Assembly: GCF_000337615.1 (NCBI RefSeq)
Contig: NZ_AOII01000095.1
Location: 1-56,049 of the forward strand
Reading direction: 5' to 3'
Origin: Natrinema pallidum DSM 3751
GTDB lineage: Archaea; Halobacteriota; Halobacteria; Halobacteriales; Natrialbaceae
Length of the DNA: 56,049 bases
This document shows positions 8,880 through 16,002 of the stretch, piece after piece. The first letter of the stretch is position 1. Every line of letters starts with the position of its first letter. The notes beneath the pieces were generated by a model. The model saw only the letters and a program-made list of their open reading frames with translations. It made no database searches and was not told the DNA's origin. Position numbers and translations under genes: made by a program.

Positions 8880-9806
8880 CTACCCGTCGATCATTTCAAT
8901 AAGATCTTCCACCGTGCTGCTAATTCGCCCAAGTCGATCTTGAATCACGTCCGGCTCATCACCTTGCCACGCGGCCAAGTAGAACGCGGACCCGCTCGTA
9001 TCTAACTCGAAATACCGCCCGACGATGTACGCGACTGCCTCGGCCTCAACCTCGCGCTTTGATCGCTCGGTCTCGTCGGTTACGTCTGCGTGGAGTAGGG
9101 CGTGAGCGAACTCGTGGATGAGTGTCACGGCGAGGTCGGCCTGATTTTCGCGCGCTTTCGCCTCGACGACGGGTTGGAGATCACGCTTACTCCGGTACTT
9201 ACAGACGCCCTTTGCGTCGCCATGCTTCCACTCGGCAGCGTCGACGATGCAAACCGTCACGCCGAGTTCATCCGCTGCGTCGGTGAGTGCGGGCACCAGG
9301 TCGTCGGCGTCCCCCGTTGCCTCGGTTTCCAGTTCGGGGATCGGCTCACCCTCGGTCTGGGACACGTCGAAGACAGACGTGGGTTTGAAGCCGACTAGCC
9401 CTTTCGACCACTCGTCCGGCGACGTTTCGTCGTATTCACAGTCACTTTGCTCGTGGTAGCTAGGCGAGTTCTCGCACTTGGGACACTGCTTGGTAATGAT
9501 CGGGGCCCAAATCCAGATGGCTGACTCGCCTTCCTGGACGTGCCGGTCGAACTCATTCCGCCAGGTGTTGTAGCCGGCGACCTTCGTCGCCTCGGGACAC
9601 TGGAGATTGATGAGGAGCGTGTTTCGATGGGAATAGTCGTGGAAGCGACTCTGGACGTCGAGCCACTCCTGGAACTCCTCGCTGGCCTGCGCATCGTCAA
9701 CGTGGTCGACGAGCTCGTCGATCCACGCTTCGATGGTACTGTGCATCTCGTCGTGTCGGGCGTCGGTCTCCTCGAACGAGACCGACGAGTCACTGGTCGT
9801 AGCCAT
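8880..9806 (-). CDS. ArdC-like antirestriction protein with zincin metallopeptidase domain
   Basis: A 308-residue protein. The N-terminal half has the layout of the ArdC ssDNA-binding domain: FHDYSHRNTLLINLQCPEAT, VAGYNTWRNEFDRHV, and GESAIWIWAPIITKQCP with a CPKCxxxxxYHEQSDC insertion. The C-terminal half is a zincin with HEFAHALLHA near residue 230 and a downstream glutamate in KREVEAEAVAYIVGRYFEL. ArdC proteins enter recipients with conjugating plasmids and protect incoming DNA from restriction. Start is ATG 9806, downstream of a T-box/stem-loop leader. Its place on a conjugative element supports an antirestriction role. Family assignment is strong; activity is inferred. Confidence 0.85.
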   Translation of the reverse strand: MATTSDSSVSFEETDARHDEMHSTIEAWIDELVDHVDDAQASEEFQEWLDVQSRFHDYSHRNTLLINLQCPEATKVAGYNTWRNEFDRHVQEGESAIWIWAPIITKQCPKCENSPSYHEQSDCEYDETSPDEWSKGLVGFKPTSVFDVSQTEGEPIPELETEATGDADDLVPALTDAADELGVTVCIVDAAEWKHGDAKGVCKYRSKRDLQPVVEAKARENQADLAVTLIHEFAHALLHADVTDETERSKREVEAEAVAYIVGRYFELDTSGSAFYLAAWQGDEPDVIQDRLGRISSTVEDLIEMIDG

Positions 9807-9856
9807 AATGTTCACCGAATCGAGTTCACGGCGATTGCGTCAGTTCAGGACGCGCC

Positions 9857-9887
9857 GCACCCCTTGGGGGGCGCATAAAAACCCGCG
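9857..9887 (-). promoter_or_regulatory. T-box plus stem-loop leader, copy 2
   Basis: Minus strand: GGTTTTTATGC, then a stem with CCCC and GGGG arms (9857-9872). The T-run is at 9875-9881 and CCGC lies upstream of it. The stem is 51 nt before the ArdC-like start. Confidence 0.65.
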
Positions 9888-9894
9888 GCGGCGG

Positions 9895-10251
9895 TCACCG
9901 GAGGGTTGCTTTCTCGTCAGCGAAGCCGACCGCCACGAGGTACTCGAGGAATTCGTCGAACTGTTCCACGTCGCTGGGGGTGTCGGTCGCGAGGTGTCGC
10001 GCCCACTCGATAGCCCATCGGAACGCAGGGTCGGTCCCGCCCTTCCCGTGGATGTACCACCACCGGGCGGCCTTCAGCACGACGAGCGGATTCGTCGGCG
10101 GCTGCTCGCCGGCAAGCCCACGAGTGATTGACCGAATCTCCTCGGGTACCTCGTCGGGGGTAACCTCACCGGATTGCGTGTTCGCGATATTGACCGGAAT
10201 CGCATCGATCGAGACGTCGTTCGCACTCTGTTGTTGACTCACGAAGGTCAC
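9895..10251 (-). CDS. Hypothetical haloarchaeal plasmid protein
   Basis: A 118-residue protein. The most distinctive part is LKAARWWYIHGKGGTDPAFRW in the middle and a helical acidic C-terminus (DVEQFDEFLEYLVAVGF). No metal-binding, membrane or catalytic motif is visible. The ATG at 10251 lies 28 nt downstream of its own T-box/stem-loop leader, so it is probably a separate transcription unit in the antirestriction series. Family not recognised. Confidence 0.7.
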   Translation of the reverse strand: MTFVSQQQSANDVSIDAIPVNIANTQSGEVTPDEVPEEIRSITRGLAGEQPPTNPLVVLKAARWWYIHGKGGTDPAFRWAIEWARHLATDTPSDVEQFDEFLEYLVAVGFADEKATLR

Positions 10252-10278
10252 CTGTGTGAAGGCTCTCTATGGAGCCCT

Positions 10279-10302
10279 CGCCCTCTCCGGGCGCGAAAAA
10301 AC
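10279..10302 (-). promoter_or_regulatory. T-box plus stem-loop leader, copy 3
   Basis: Minus strand: GGTTTTTTCGC, then a stem with GCCC and GGGC arms (10279-10294) and a five-base loop. It lies 28 nt before the start of the 118-residue protein. Confidence 0.65.
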
Positions 10303-10313
10303 CGCTCGTGGCG

Positions 10314-11315
10314 TCACGCTGGCGGGAGGTACACGCTCTGCTCGCCGGCGATCTCCTCGAGATTGTTCCGGTGTCGGTGTGCGAAATAGCAGTCATAACT
10401 GCAGTATCCACAGATCTCGCCCGTATCGTACTCCGCAATGTAGGGGCTGCGCCGGGTCATCCAGACGTTTGCGCCACATTCAGTACAGGTGGCGCTGTCG
10501 AGATCGGTCGGTGACGGTCCCTCGTACTCGATTTGGATGCCGTTCTCCTGCGGTGTCGACTCAGGCCAGACGCCGTGTGCCTGCCAGAACTCCCGAATAC
10601 GACCGAGGCTATGCCGGACAGTTTTGCGAACTGTAACGTGGTCAGCGTCGCGACCGCTATCGTCCCAGCCATCAGCTGACCAGAACTCGCCGAACTGTGC
10701 CCCGCGATGGAGGCCGTTCCAATCGATTCCGACGATGTCAGCCGGTGGTTCACCCGTGAGGGTCGGTCGGGTCAGTTGCTGGATGACGTCAAGCTGTTTG
10801 GGTGGACTCCCACCGAGGATATGAACGCGCTGGCCACGCCAGTCAGTCGGCTCGGAGAACTCGTGGGCCAAACGGTCGGCGTACCCGCGCGAATAGCCGA
10901 GGATGAGATCGTCGGGAATCGTGTGAATCACCTCTCGACACTTGGGAACGATAACGAGTTCTGCATCGGGATAGCTCGCCTGGATTTCGCGAGCCGCGGC
11001 CACGTACTCGTCGACGTCGTCGGGCTCGTATGCATCCCCAATCACGCCGACTCGGGGCTCGTGTTCGAAAAATCGGGAGACGTACCGATCCAAATCGGGA
11101 TTCCGAAAATCGTTATCGAGCATCCCGACGGGGATATCCAAGTGCTGAAACTGAGTCTGCTGATAACTACAATCTTCCCGAAAGCCGGGAAGGAAGCCGA
11201 GCTTCAAGGCATCCAACGCAAACGGAGCGCGATGCAGGAACGCCACGACGTCGGCTTGTCTGGCAGCTGCAATCTCTCGCGCAGTGCTGCTGCTGGTGCT
11301 GATATCAAGCGACAT
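10314..11315 (-). CDS. TGT/DpdA-like protein (DUF6610-type) with C-terminal zinc finger
   Basis: A 333-residue protein. The body resembles the tRNA-guanine transglycosylase barrel as used by DpdA, which inserts 7-deazaguanines into DNA. PVGMLDNDFRNPDLDRYVSR is followed by EPRVGVIGDAYEPDDVDEYV and AELVIVPKC. Then come ILGYSRGYADRLAHEF and a VHILGGSPPKQLDVI block, matching the late-barrel glycine-rich strand. VGIDWNGLHRGAQFGEFW follows. The C-terminal 70 residues hold a zinc finger (CTECG ... CGYCSYDC). I recall the family as DUF6610 in haloarchaea and their viruses. Start is ATG 11315. The base-exchange role in DNA is inferred from fold resemblance and the nearby Mom-like gene; the catalytic aspartates are not proven. 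Confidence 0.65.
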   Translation of the reverse strand: MSLDISTSSSTAREIAAARQADVVAFLHRAPFALDALKLGFLPGFREDCSYQQTQFQHLDIPVGMLDNDFRNPDLDRYVSRFFEHEPRVGVIGDAYEPDDVDEYVAAAREIQASYPDAELVIVPKCREVIHTIPDDLILGYSRGYADRLAHEFSEPTDWRGQRVHILGGSPPKQLDVIQQLTRPTLTGEPPADIVGIDWNGLHRGAQFGEFWSADGWDDSGRDADHVTVRKTVRHSLGRIREFWQAHGVWPESTPQENGIQIEYEGPSPTDLDSATCTECGANVWMTRRSPYIAEYDTGEICGYCSYDCYFAHRHRNNLEEIAGEQSVYLPPA

Positions 11316-11351
11316 GAGTAGGGCCTGGCGCGACCGTCTCTGGCCGCCCCG

Positions 11352-11384
11352 CACCCTTTCCGGGGGGAGAAAAAACGACCGGCG
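11352..11384 (-). promoter_or_regulatory. T-box plus stem-loop leader, copy 4
   Basis: Minus strand: CCGCCGGTCG, then TTTTTT (11370-11375), then a C-rich/G-rich stem (CCC and GGG arms, 11354-11365). It lies 39 nt before the DpdA-like start and directly downstream of boundary repeat A. Confidence 0.65.
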
Positions 11385-11392
11385 GTCAGCTG

Positions 11393-11433
11393 TTAACCAA
11401 CGAGCGTGCCAGATCCCCGGTTCCGTTGGTTAA
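11393..11433. repeat. Boundary inverted repeat A
   Basis: TTAACCAACG at 11393-11402 and CGTTGGTTAA at 11424-11433 form a perfect 10-bp inverted repeat with a 21-bp spacer. It lies between the Mom-like operon end (11474) and the promoter of the DpdA-like gene. One of eight copies. Confidence 0.9.
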
Positions 11434-11473
11434 TCGTCTGAACGAACCTCGAGGTGGTCCAATACTCCCAAGA

Positions 11474-12019
11474 TTACTCGTCGCTGTGATAGCGTCGGCG
11501 TACCTGCTCCGGATTCGGCACCCACGGATGGGCCTCCCAGCAATGGAGCGCGTGGTTCCGTGCCGAATCGAACCGTGACTCACATGACCCGCACTCGTAG
11601 GTTGCCTCGGGCCAGTGTTCCGTGACGAACATCGCCGTCACCGTCGACCTGACTGGGTCTGGTGCGGCCGCCCGCCGGACGTACTCGTAGCCGATTACCG
11701 TCCGTCGACGGAGTGCCGACTGAGCCAACCGCTCCGGCCTGTCTTCCGGGAGATACACCCAGCGCACGAACGCATCTTCCGACGCTTTCGCCGACGGTTG
11801 GAGAATGAACCACCGGTCGTACTCGTCGCGGAAGAGATACCGTTCAGTTCCCCGATTCTGGAGATAGAACGGATCACCACGACCGGGAATCAGCCGAAGG
11901 CCGACGGTCGACGAGATGGCGTTGAGAAGTCGTTCTTCGAGCGCAAGCAAGCCGGATTCACGGGACGACCTGCCGGTCACGAAGTCGTCAAGGGTTGCAT
12001 TCTGAGTCACGGCGACCAC
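11474..12019 (-). CDS. Zinc-finger protein, last gene of the Mom-like operon
   Basis: A 181-residue protein. The C-terminus carries a C2H2-type finger (YECGSCESRFDSARNHALHCWEAHPW, quoted in part: CGSC ... H ... H). The N-terminal 130 residues form a mixed domain (LIPGRGDPFYLQNRG, YLFRDEYDRWFIL) of unknown fold. Its start overlaps the end of the Mom-like gene by 13 nt, so the two are translationally coupled. A role in DNA or protein binding for the modification cassette is a reasonable guess. Boundary repeat A lies 41 bp after its stop. Confidence 0.7.
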   Translation of the reverse strand: MVAVTQNATLDDFVTGRSSRESGLLALEERLLNAISSTVGLRLIPGRGDPFYLQNRGTERYLFRDEYDRWFILQPSAKASEDAFVRWVYLPEDRPERLAQSALRRRTVIGYEYVRRAAAPDPVRSTVTAMFVTEHWPEATYECGSCESRFDSARNHALHCWEAHPWVPNPEQVRRRYHSDE

Positions 12020-12672
12020 CGCTCGAACGTCGCCTGCGTTCGGTCACGACCGGTGGATATCTCACACAGGAACCGCCATTTCGGCTTTTCACGAATTGGT
12101 TTGTCTGGTCGATTCCCCGCTTGCCCCGGTTCCGTCTTCCCCGTACAGTGCCATCCCTTGTCCCGGAGCGCTTTCAGCATCGACCCATCGAAATCGGCGC
12201 GGACGAACGTCAGGAGGAGTCGAATCCCGCGCCGGCGAGCTTCTCGCCGAATAAACTGCTCCATCGACCGTGCGAGCGCTGCCGACGCGAGGTTGGGGAA
12301 GTCGACGCCGATACAGATGCGAGCTGCCTCCACGATCTCGTCGCCCTCGTACCGTGTCTCATCGTGTTCGAGCGAGCGAATGAGTGGATGCCGCCACGTT
12401 ATCGCGCCCATGAGCTGTCCCTGATAGCAGAGGCCGTGATGAACCAAGTTGGTGAGCGGGACGTCGTCCATGTAGGAGTGGTGCGCTTCGTAGATCGCGC
12501 CAGCGACATGCCGGGGGATCGCCTCGATATACACGCGCTCGGCGAACCCGAGGCCGAGCGGCGCCGTGATCGGCTCGCCGTCGCGATGGATCGGACAGTC
12601 ACACCCGCCTGCTGTCCGCGTAAAGTGAAACCCGGTACGACCAGCCGTCTCACCGTCCTGGACGCTGGTCAC
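12007..12672 (-). CDS. Mom-like GNAT-fold acyltransferase
   Basis: A 221-residue protein. It resembles phage Mu Mom, a GNAT-related enzyme that modifies adenine in DNA to block restriction. The matching order is: AGAIYEAHHSYMDDVPLTN, HHGLCYQGQLMGAITWRHPL, EAARICIGVDFPNLASAALA, IRLLLTFVRADFDGSML, then ALRDKGWHCTGKTEPGQ. The central VDFPNLASAALARSMEQFI corresponds to the Mom P-N-x2-S region. The start is GTG 12672, overlapping the stop of the 55-residue gene upstream as GTGA. Assignment is by family layout; whether it acts on DNA, and on which base, is not visible. Confidence 0.65.
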   Translation of the reverse strand: MTSVQDGETAGRTGFHFTRTAGGCDCPIHRDGEPITAPLGLGFAERVYIEAIPRHVAGAIYEAHHSYMDDVPLTNLVHHGLCYQGQLMGAITWRHPLIRSLEHDETRYEGDEIVEAARICIGVDFPNLASAALARSMEQFIRREARRRGIRLLLTFVRADFDGSMLKALRDKGWHCTGKTEPGQAGNRPDKPIREKPKWRFLCEISTGRDRTQATFERWSP

Positions 12673-12836
12673 GATTCGTCGCGACCCGCCGTGTCTGCGT
12701 CTTTCTCTTCTGTTCCTCCCTGCTCGCGCTCATGTCGGTCGTTGTATCGCTTGAGTTCCCGGCCGATCTGCACTAAGGCCTCAACCGCGCGTTCGATGAG
12801 CTGGTAAGTGGTTCGTGAAAGTCGAAGATTCTCCAT
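12669..12836 (-). CDS. 55-residue protein, coupled between DUF6166 and Mom-like genes
   Basis: A short gene translating to MENLRLSRTTYQLIERAVEA and ending AGRDES. It is a single amphipathic helix region followed by a charged tail. It is held in place by overlaps on both sides: its ATG overlaps the upstream stop (TGATG at 12836), and its stop overlaps the GTG start of the Mom-like gene (GTGA at 12669-12672). Such tight coupling argues that it is real despite its size. Function unknown; it may be a small partner of the Mom-like enzyme. Confidence 0.7.
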   Translation of the reverse strand: MENLRLSRTTYQLIERAVEALVQIGRELKRYNDRHEREQGGTEEKDADTAGRDES

Positions 12837-13525
12837 CAGGCATCCCCCTCCTCCGGCTCGACGAGGTCGTTGCTCTCAGCGACGAGTTCCTGAATAGCGG
12901 GCGCAGGGTCATTCTCGACCGGGAGCGTTCGCACGTCGAGCGGAGCGGGATACGCTCGGTCACCCTGAGCGCAGAGCAGAATGAGCCACTCCTCGCTCCC
13001 GTCGCCGAGAACGACGTAGTGGTCGATGTCCCGGCGTTGGAAGACCGTCTGGTCTGACCGGCTCACGGCGCTCCAATTCGCCGGCAGCGATGGCGACGGT
13101 TCCCCACCATCTGGTGTGAGGGGATGGTTGTCCTGGAACTCGGCACGTGCAGCTTCAATGTCGTCGCCGGTGAGATGCCAGCAGTCAGCCGGTCCTTCGC
13201 ACGCTAGCTGGCTCACCATCGCGTTGCGGAACTGGATGTAGTGCTGGTGGGCGACGCTCTCGTCGTCGTAGTAGTCGAGCAGGATCGCGCAGGCGAGTTG
13301 CGCCGGACCGCTCCCGGTGTAGCCCCAGTCGAATCCTGATGGGCTATGTCGTGCGAGCTCGAGGCTTCGGTCGGGGGAGAGGCGCTCGTGCTCTGTAAGC
13401 TTCAGCACCACCGGCGTTCCGTCGACGCGCATGCCCACGTACTCGACGTGGTCTGCGTTTGCTTGGCATCGCTCACTATCATCCTGTACTGCCGCTCGTG
13501 GGTGGTTGGTCGAATCCGTCTTCAT
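12836..13525 (-). CDS. DUF6166 domain protein, first gene of the Mom-like operon
   Basis: A 229-residue protein. Residues 25-125 match the DUF6166 pattern: EYVGMRVDGTPVVLKL, LSPDRSLELARHSPSGFDWG, GSGPAQLACAILLDYYDDE, HYIQFRNAMVSQLACEGPADC, WHLTGDDIEAARAEF. A second acidic domain follows (FQRRDIDHYVVLGDGSEEW). The shorter paralogue at 15497-15898 shares the first domain only. Start is ATG 13525, 32 nt after a T-box/stem-loop leader. Function of DUF6166 is unknown; it is common on haloarchaeal plasmids. Confidence 0.75.
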   Translation of the reverse strand: MKTDSTNHPRAAVQDDSERCQANADHVEYVGMRVDGTPVVLKLTEHERLSPDRSLELARHSPSGFDWGYTGSGPAQLACAILLDYYDDESVAHQHYIQFRNAMVSQLACEGPADCWHLTGDDIEAARAEFQDNHPLTPDGGEPSPSLPANWSAVSRSDQTVFQRRDIDHYVVLGDGSEEWLILLCAQGDRAYPAPLDVRTLPVENDPAPAIQELVAESNDLVEPEEGDA

Positions 13526-13556
13526 CGGTCGAACGCGGGTCTTCGGATTCCCCGCA

Positions 13557-13580
13557 ACCCTCTTGGGGGTCGAAAAACCC
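13557..13580 (-). promoter_or_regulatory. T-box plus stem-loop leader, copy 5
   Basis: Minus strand: CAGGGTTTTTCG, then a stem ACCCC/GGGGT-like (13557-13570). It lies 32 nt before the DUF6166 operon start. Confidence 0.65.
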
Positions 13581-13721
13581 TGCCGGACGAGCACCCTCGA
13601 GGAGAATAGTGATTTTCCACGGACCATTCAGTGGATGTAGAAGAAACAGTCGGATTCCGTGAGTGCTAAACTCGTATTCACCTGTCGGCTCCCCATCGTT
13701 GTCTGCTCTATCCGTCGGCAA

Positions 13722-14087
13722 TCAGCGCTCGGCGCCGTAGATGATCGCTGAGCGGCTTTCGTAGCCGCACTCTCGACATTCGAACCACCGTTGGACTTTC
13801 GCACCGTCAGCACTCTTCTGGCCGACGACGACGTCGTCGTTCGGACACTCTGGACAGGGTAACTCAGGGTGGGGTCGCTTTCGGAGTTCATCGCGAAGCG
13901 AGGTAGCTTCCTTCGTCTCGAATCCGCGCGACCACACCGGGTAGCCGTCGACGAGGATCGCGGCACGCCACTTGTGGATATACGAGTCCGGCGCTCGGTG
14001 AAACACCGCGTGCGCGTTGGTCTCTGTGTTGCGATACGCTAGCTTCGGGGTACGGCTCTCACGCGTCCAATTTGTAATTCGTGGCAT
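13722..14087 (-). CDS. Zinc-ribbon protein (DUF7568-type)
   Basis: A 121-residue protein beginning MPRITNWTRESRTPKLAYRN. Its C-terminal half is a zinc ribbon: CPECPNDDVVV then FECRECGYES (CxxC, CxxC). The middle (HKWRAAILVDGYPVWSRGF) is a compact beta-rich segment. I recall this layout as haloarchaeal DUF7568. The start at ATG 14087 is chosen by family; the frame is open up to 14180, next to boundary repeat B. No T-box/stem-loop leader is seen. Nucleic-acid binding is likely from the ribbon; the role is unknown. Confidence 0.75.
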   Translation of the reverse strand: MPRITNWTRESRTPKLAYRNTETNAHAVFHRAPDSYIHKWRAAILVDGYPVWSRGFETKEATSLRDELRKRPHPELPCPECPNDDVVVGQKSADGAKVQRWFECRECGYESRSAIIYGAER

Positions 14088-14180
14088 GGGTACTGATGCC
14101 CCCGCGTTCGGGAGGCTCGCAGTCGCTTGATTCGGGGATTGACTAGTCTCGCGAGTTGATATCTCGCTTCTCACCATCAC

Positions 14181-14221
14181 TTAACCAACACAGCCAGTCG
14201 AACGAACTAGCTGTTGGTTAA
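14181..14221. repeat. Boundary inverted repeat B
   Basis: TTAACCAACA (14181-14190) and TGTTGGTTAA (14212-14221) form a perfect inverted repeat with a 21-bp spacer. The right arm supplies the TAA stop of the minus-strand gene ending at 14218. Confidence 0.9.
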
Positions 14222-14517
14222 TCCCCGAAGAGACAGCGATCGGATGCATCGTCGCCGGCGAGCGTCTGCTGATCCTCGGTAGTATCGGCGAAGAGGTTCG
14301 ACTGATCACTCTCGGACGATTGTTCTACCTCCGGACGGTCGTCGACGCCGAACTCACTCGCCTCGGGCCGATCGAGCCGTGAATCACGGTCGCGGTGGTC
14401 CACGTCCGCACCGAAGTCCTCGAGGGAGGTTTCGACGCTCGTCTCAGTCACTTCGAGCTGGCCATCGTCTCCGAACGCGGTCTGCTGTTGAATCTCGATT
14501 TCCGGTCGATTGCTCAT
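14218..14517 (-). CDS. Small acidic disordered protein
   Basis: A 99-residue protein, very rich in Asp, Glu, Ser and Gln, with no predicted fold and the ending ASDRCLFGD. Start is ATG 14517 (MSNRPEIEIQQQTAFGD), only 8 nt after a T-box/stem-loop leader with a perfect 9-bp stem. Its stop lies inside boundary repeat B. It may be a disordered or DNA-mimic-like protein; DNA mimicry is a guess based on acidity alone, and most haloarchaeal proteins are acidic. Confidence 0.65.
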   Translation of the reverse strand: MSNRPEIEIQQQTAFGDDGQLEVTETSVETSLEDFGADVDHRDRDSRLDRPEASEFGVDDRPEVEQSSESDQSNLFADTTEDQQTLAGDDASDRCLFGD

Positions 14518-14524
14518 GTGAATT

Positions 14525-14555
14525 GAGCCTCCACCCAATGGAGGCTCCGAAAAAC
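14525..14555 (-). promoter_or_regulatory. T-box plus stem-loop leader, copy 6
   Basis: Minus strand: GTTTTTCG, then a perfect 9-bp stem (GAGCCTCCA 14525-14533 with TGGAGGCTC 14539-14547) and a 5-nt loop. It ends 8 nt before the start codon. The stem sequence is unlike copies 1-5 but the geometry is the same. Confidence 0.7.
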
Positions 14556-14571
14556 TTCCACGAGAGCCGTC

Positions 14572-14793
14572 TCAGCCCTCTTCTTTGCGGAGTTCGCTGG
14601 CTCGGTGTTCGAGACGCCGGAGAATCTGGACCCGATTCTGGTGGGTGTTCTCGTAGGCAACGCAGGCCCGCAGCGTCTCCATGTCGTGAATCGTCACGAT
14701 GCCGGCGTTGAGAAGTCCCGTATTCGATGGTTCGAGACGCTGTTCCGGTGATAGGTCGCTCGATACCGTGGATTGCTCTGAGGAGTTGCTCAA
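14572..14793 (-). CDS. Small haloarchaeal plasmid protein
   Basis: A 73-residue protein with a helical C-terminal half (METLRACVAYENTHQNRVQI then LRRLEHRASELRKEEG). The only upstream in-frame start is TTG 14793, 8 nt after a T-box/stem-loop leader, which supports it. The GIVTIHDMETLRACVAYE block looks conserved-type. Function not known. Confidence 0.65.
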   Translation of the reverse strand: MSNSSEQSTVSSDLSPEQRLEPSNTGLLNAGIVTIHDMETLRACVAYENTHQNRVQILRRLEHRASELRKEEG

Positions 14794-14800
14794 TGAGTGT

Positions 14801-14832
14801 CGCCTCCGCTCCTGCTGAGGCGACGAAAAAAC
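14801..14832 (-). promoter_or_regulatory. T-box plus stem-loop leader, copy 7
   Basis: Minus strand: GTTTTTTCGT, then a stem with CGCCTC (14801-14806) and GAGGCG (14817-14822) arms. It ends 8 nt before the TTG start. Confidence 0.65.
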
Positions 14833-14972
14833 AGCGCCGGACTGAGAATGTCAGAGAGTAGTTTGTGCATCCTCGTTTCGCGTCGTGTGGCGAATAGGCT
14901 GAACGCTCAGTACAGGGAATCTCCGTTACGGTGTACAGAAAGTCTATACCACGACGACACGTTCCTCGTACT

Positions 14973-15089
14973 ATGGACGCGCAATTGGAATGGGCGTTTA
15001 TGATGGTCATTATAGTCCTTTTCCTTGGATACACGCTCTACACCGGAGTCAACCTCATAACCTTCCTCAGTGACTACCTCCGCTCTTGA
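14973..15089 (+). CDS. Possible 38-residue single-pass membrane peptide
   Basis: An ATG frame in an otherwise empty 400-bp gap. It translates to MDAQLEWAFMMVIIVLFLGY followed by TLYTGVNLITFLSDYLRS. One strong hydrophobic helix spans residues 7-20, with a second, weaker hydrophobic stretch after it. No clear promoter or ribosome site is seen. It may be real or a chance hydrophobic frame. Confidence 0.35.
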   Translation: MDAQLEWAFMMVIIVLFLGYTLYTGVNLITFLSDYLRS

Positions 15090-15194
15090 CGGATGGCTAC
15101 CTCGAAGTTCGCACACACATTGAACAGATAGTTCAGTTAAAACGAGTCGAAATTTGTGGCCTGCCAAATCGTTCTGTGAGACCCGCTAGACTGC

Positions 15195-15473
15195 TTACTC
15201 GTCTTCTTCCTCGGGTTGGATTTGGCGGGCGTCCTCGGCGAGTTTGTGAACGTACGCTCGAAGGATCTCCATGTCCTCTCGGGCGTCTTCGAGCGTTTTC
15301 GCTTTCACCTTGGCTTTGATCTGGTCTTCATCTCGTGTCCCGGTTCCGCGCTTGAGCTTCACGGTCAGCGAGACACCGACGTCGCTGCGTTCGACGTATT
15401 CCGTTGGTGACGGCCGCTCACTGTTCTCTATCGATTCGACATCCGCACGAGACGGCTGGGTGTGTTCCGACAT
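15195..15473 (-). CDS. DUF7389-type small protein
   Basis: A 92-residue protein. The core is TEYVERSDVGVSLTVKLKRG, then DQIKAKVKAKTLEDAREDME and a helical acidic end. I recall this as the haloarchaeal plasmid family DUF7389. It lies just after the DUF6166 paralogue with 23 bp between them, so the two probably share a transcript. Function unknown. Confidence 0.75.
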   Translation of the reverse strand: MSEHTQPSRADVESIENSERPSPTEYVERSDVGVSLTVKLKRGTGTRDEDQIKAKVKAKTLEDAREDMEILRAYVHKLAEDARQIQPEEEDE

Positions 15474-15496
15474 ATGTTACTCTCAGTGATCGGTGT

Positions 15497-15898
15497 TCAG
15501 ATGGACGGTGCGGCCGCTTCGTCGGATGTCTCGCGAAGGACTGCGTCGATGTCACTGCCGGTGAGTCGCCAGCGCCCGCCGGGACCAGTGCAATCCAACT
15601 GGCTTACGACCTGGTTTTTGAACTCCGTGTATTGCGCTAGCGCAACCTCCTCGTCGTCGGAGTAATCGAGCAGGAGCGCGAGCGCGAGTTGTGCCGGGCC
15701 ACTGCCCCCGTATCCCCATTCGAAGCCAGAGGGACTGTGACTCGCCAACTCGAGACTCCGATTTGGAGTGAGCCGTTCCTGACCGGGCTGTTTCTCCACG
15801 ATGGCGCGGCCTCGCTGTCGATAGCCGACGTAGACGACGTCACGGTCACTTCTCGGGCGTGTCTGTTCGACTGATTGTGAGTCGATAGTTCCACTCAT
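15497..15898 (-). CDS. DUF6166 protein, short paralogue
   Basis: A 133-residue protein made almost wholly of the DUF6166 domain (VYVGYRQRGRAIVEKQPGQE, LTPNRSLELASHSPSGFEWG, GSGPAQLALALLLDYSDDEE, WRLTGSDIDAVL). It is clearly paralogous to residues 25-125 of the protein at 12836-13525, with enough divergence to suggest an old duplication or separate acquisition. Start is ATG 15898, 38 nt after a leader stem-loop. Function unknown. Confidence 0.8.
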   Translation of the reverse strand: MSGTIDSQSVEQTRPRSDRDVVYVGYRQRGRAIVEKQPGQERLTPNRSLELASHSPSGFEWGYGGSGPAQLALALLLDYSDDEEVALAQYTEFKNQVVSQLDCTGPGGRWRLTGSDIDAVLRETSDEAAAPSI

Positions 15899-15933
15899 CG
15901 TTCTATTCGAGGTGTGCTCGTTCGAGCACCCCC

Positions 15934-15957
15934 GCACCCCTCAGGGGGCGAAAAAAC
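15934..15957 (-). promoter_or_regulatory. T-box plus stem-loop leader, copy 8
   Basis: Minus strand: CCGCAGAGCG, TTTTTT (15951-15956), CGC, then CCCCTGAGGGG. A second hairpin (GTGCTC/GAGCAC, 15914-15929) lies between it and the DUF6166 start. Confidence 0.7.
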
Positions 15958-16002
15958 GCTCTGCGGTCACTGCACCACGGAGCAGCTGGCCGGTTTGTTC
16001 CC

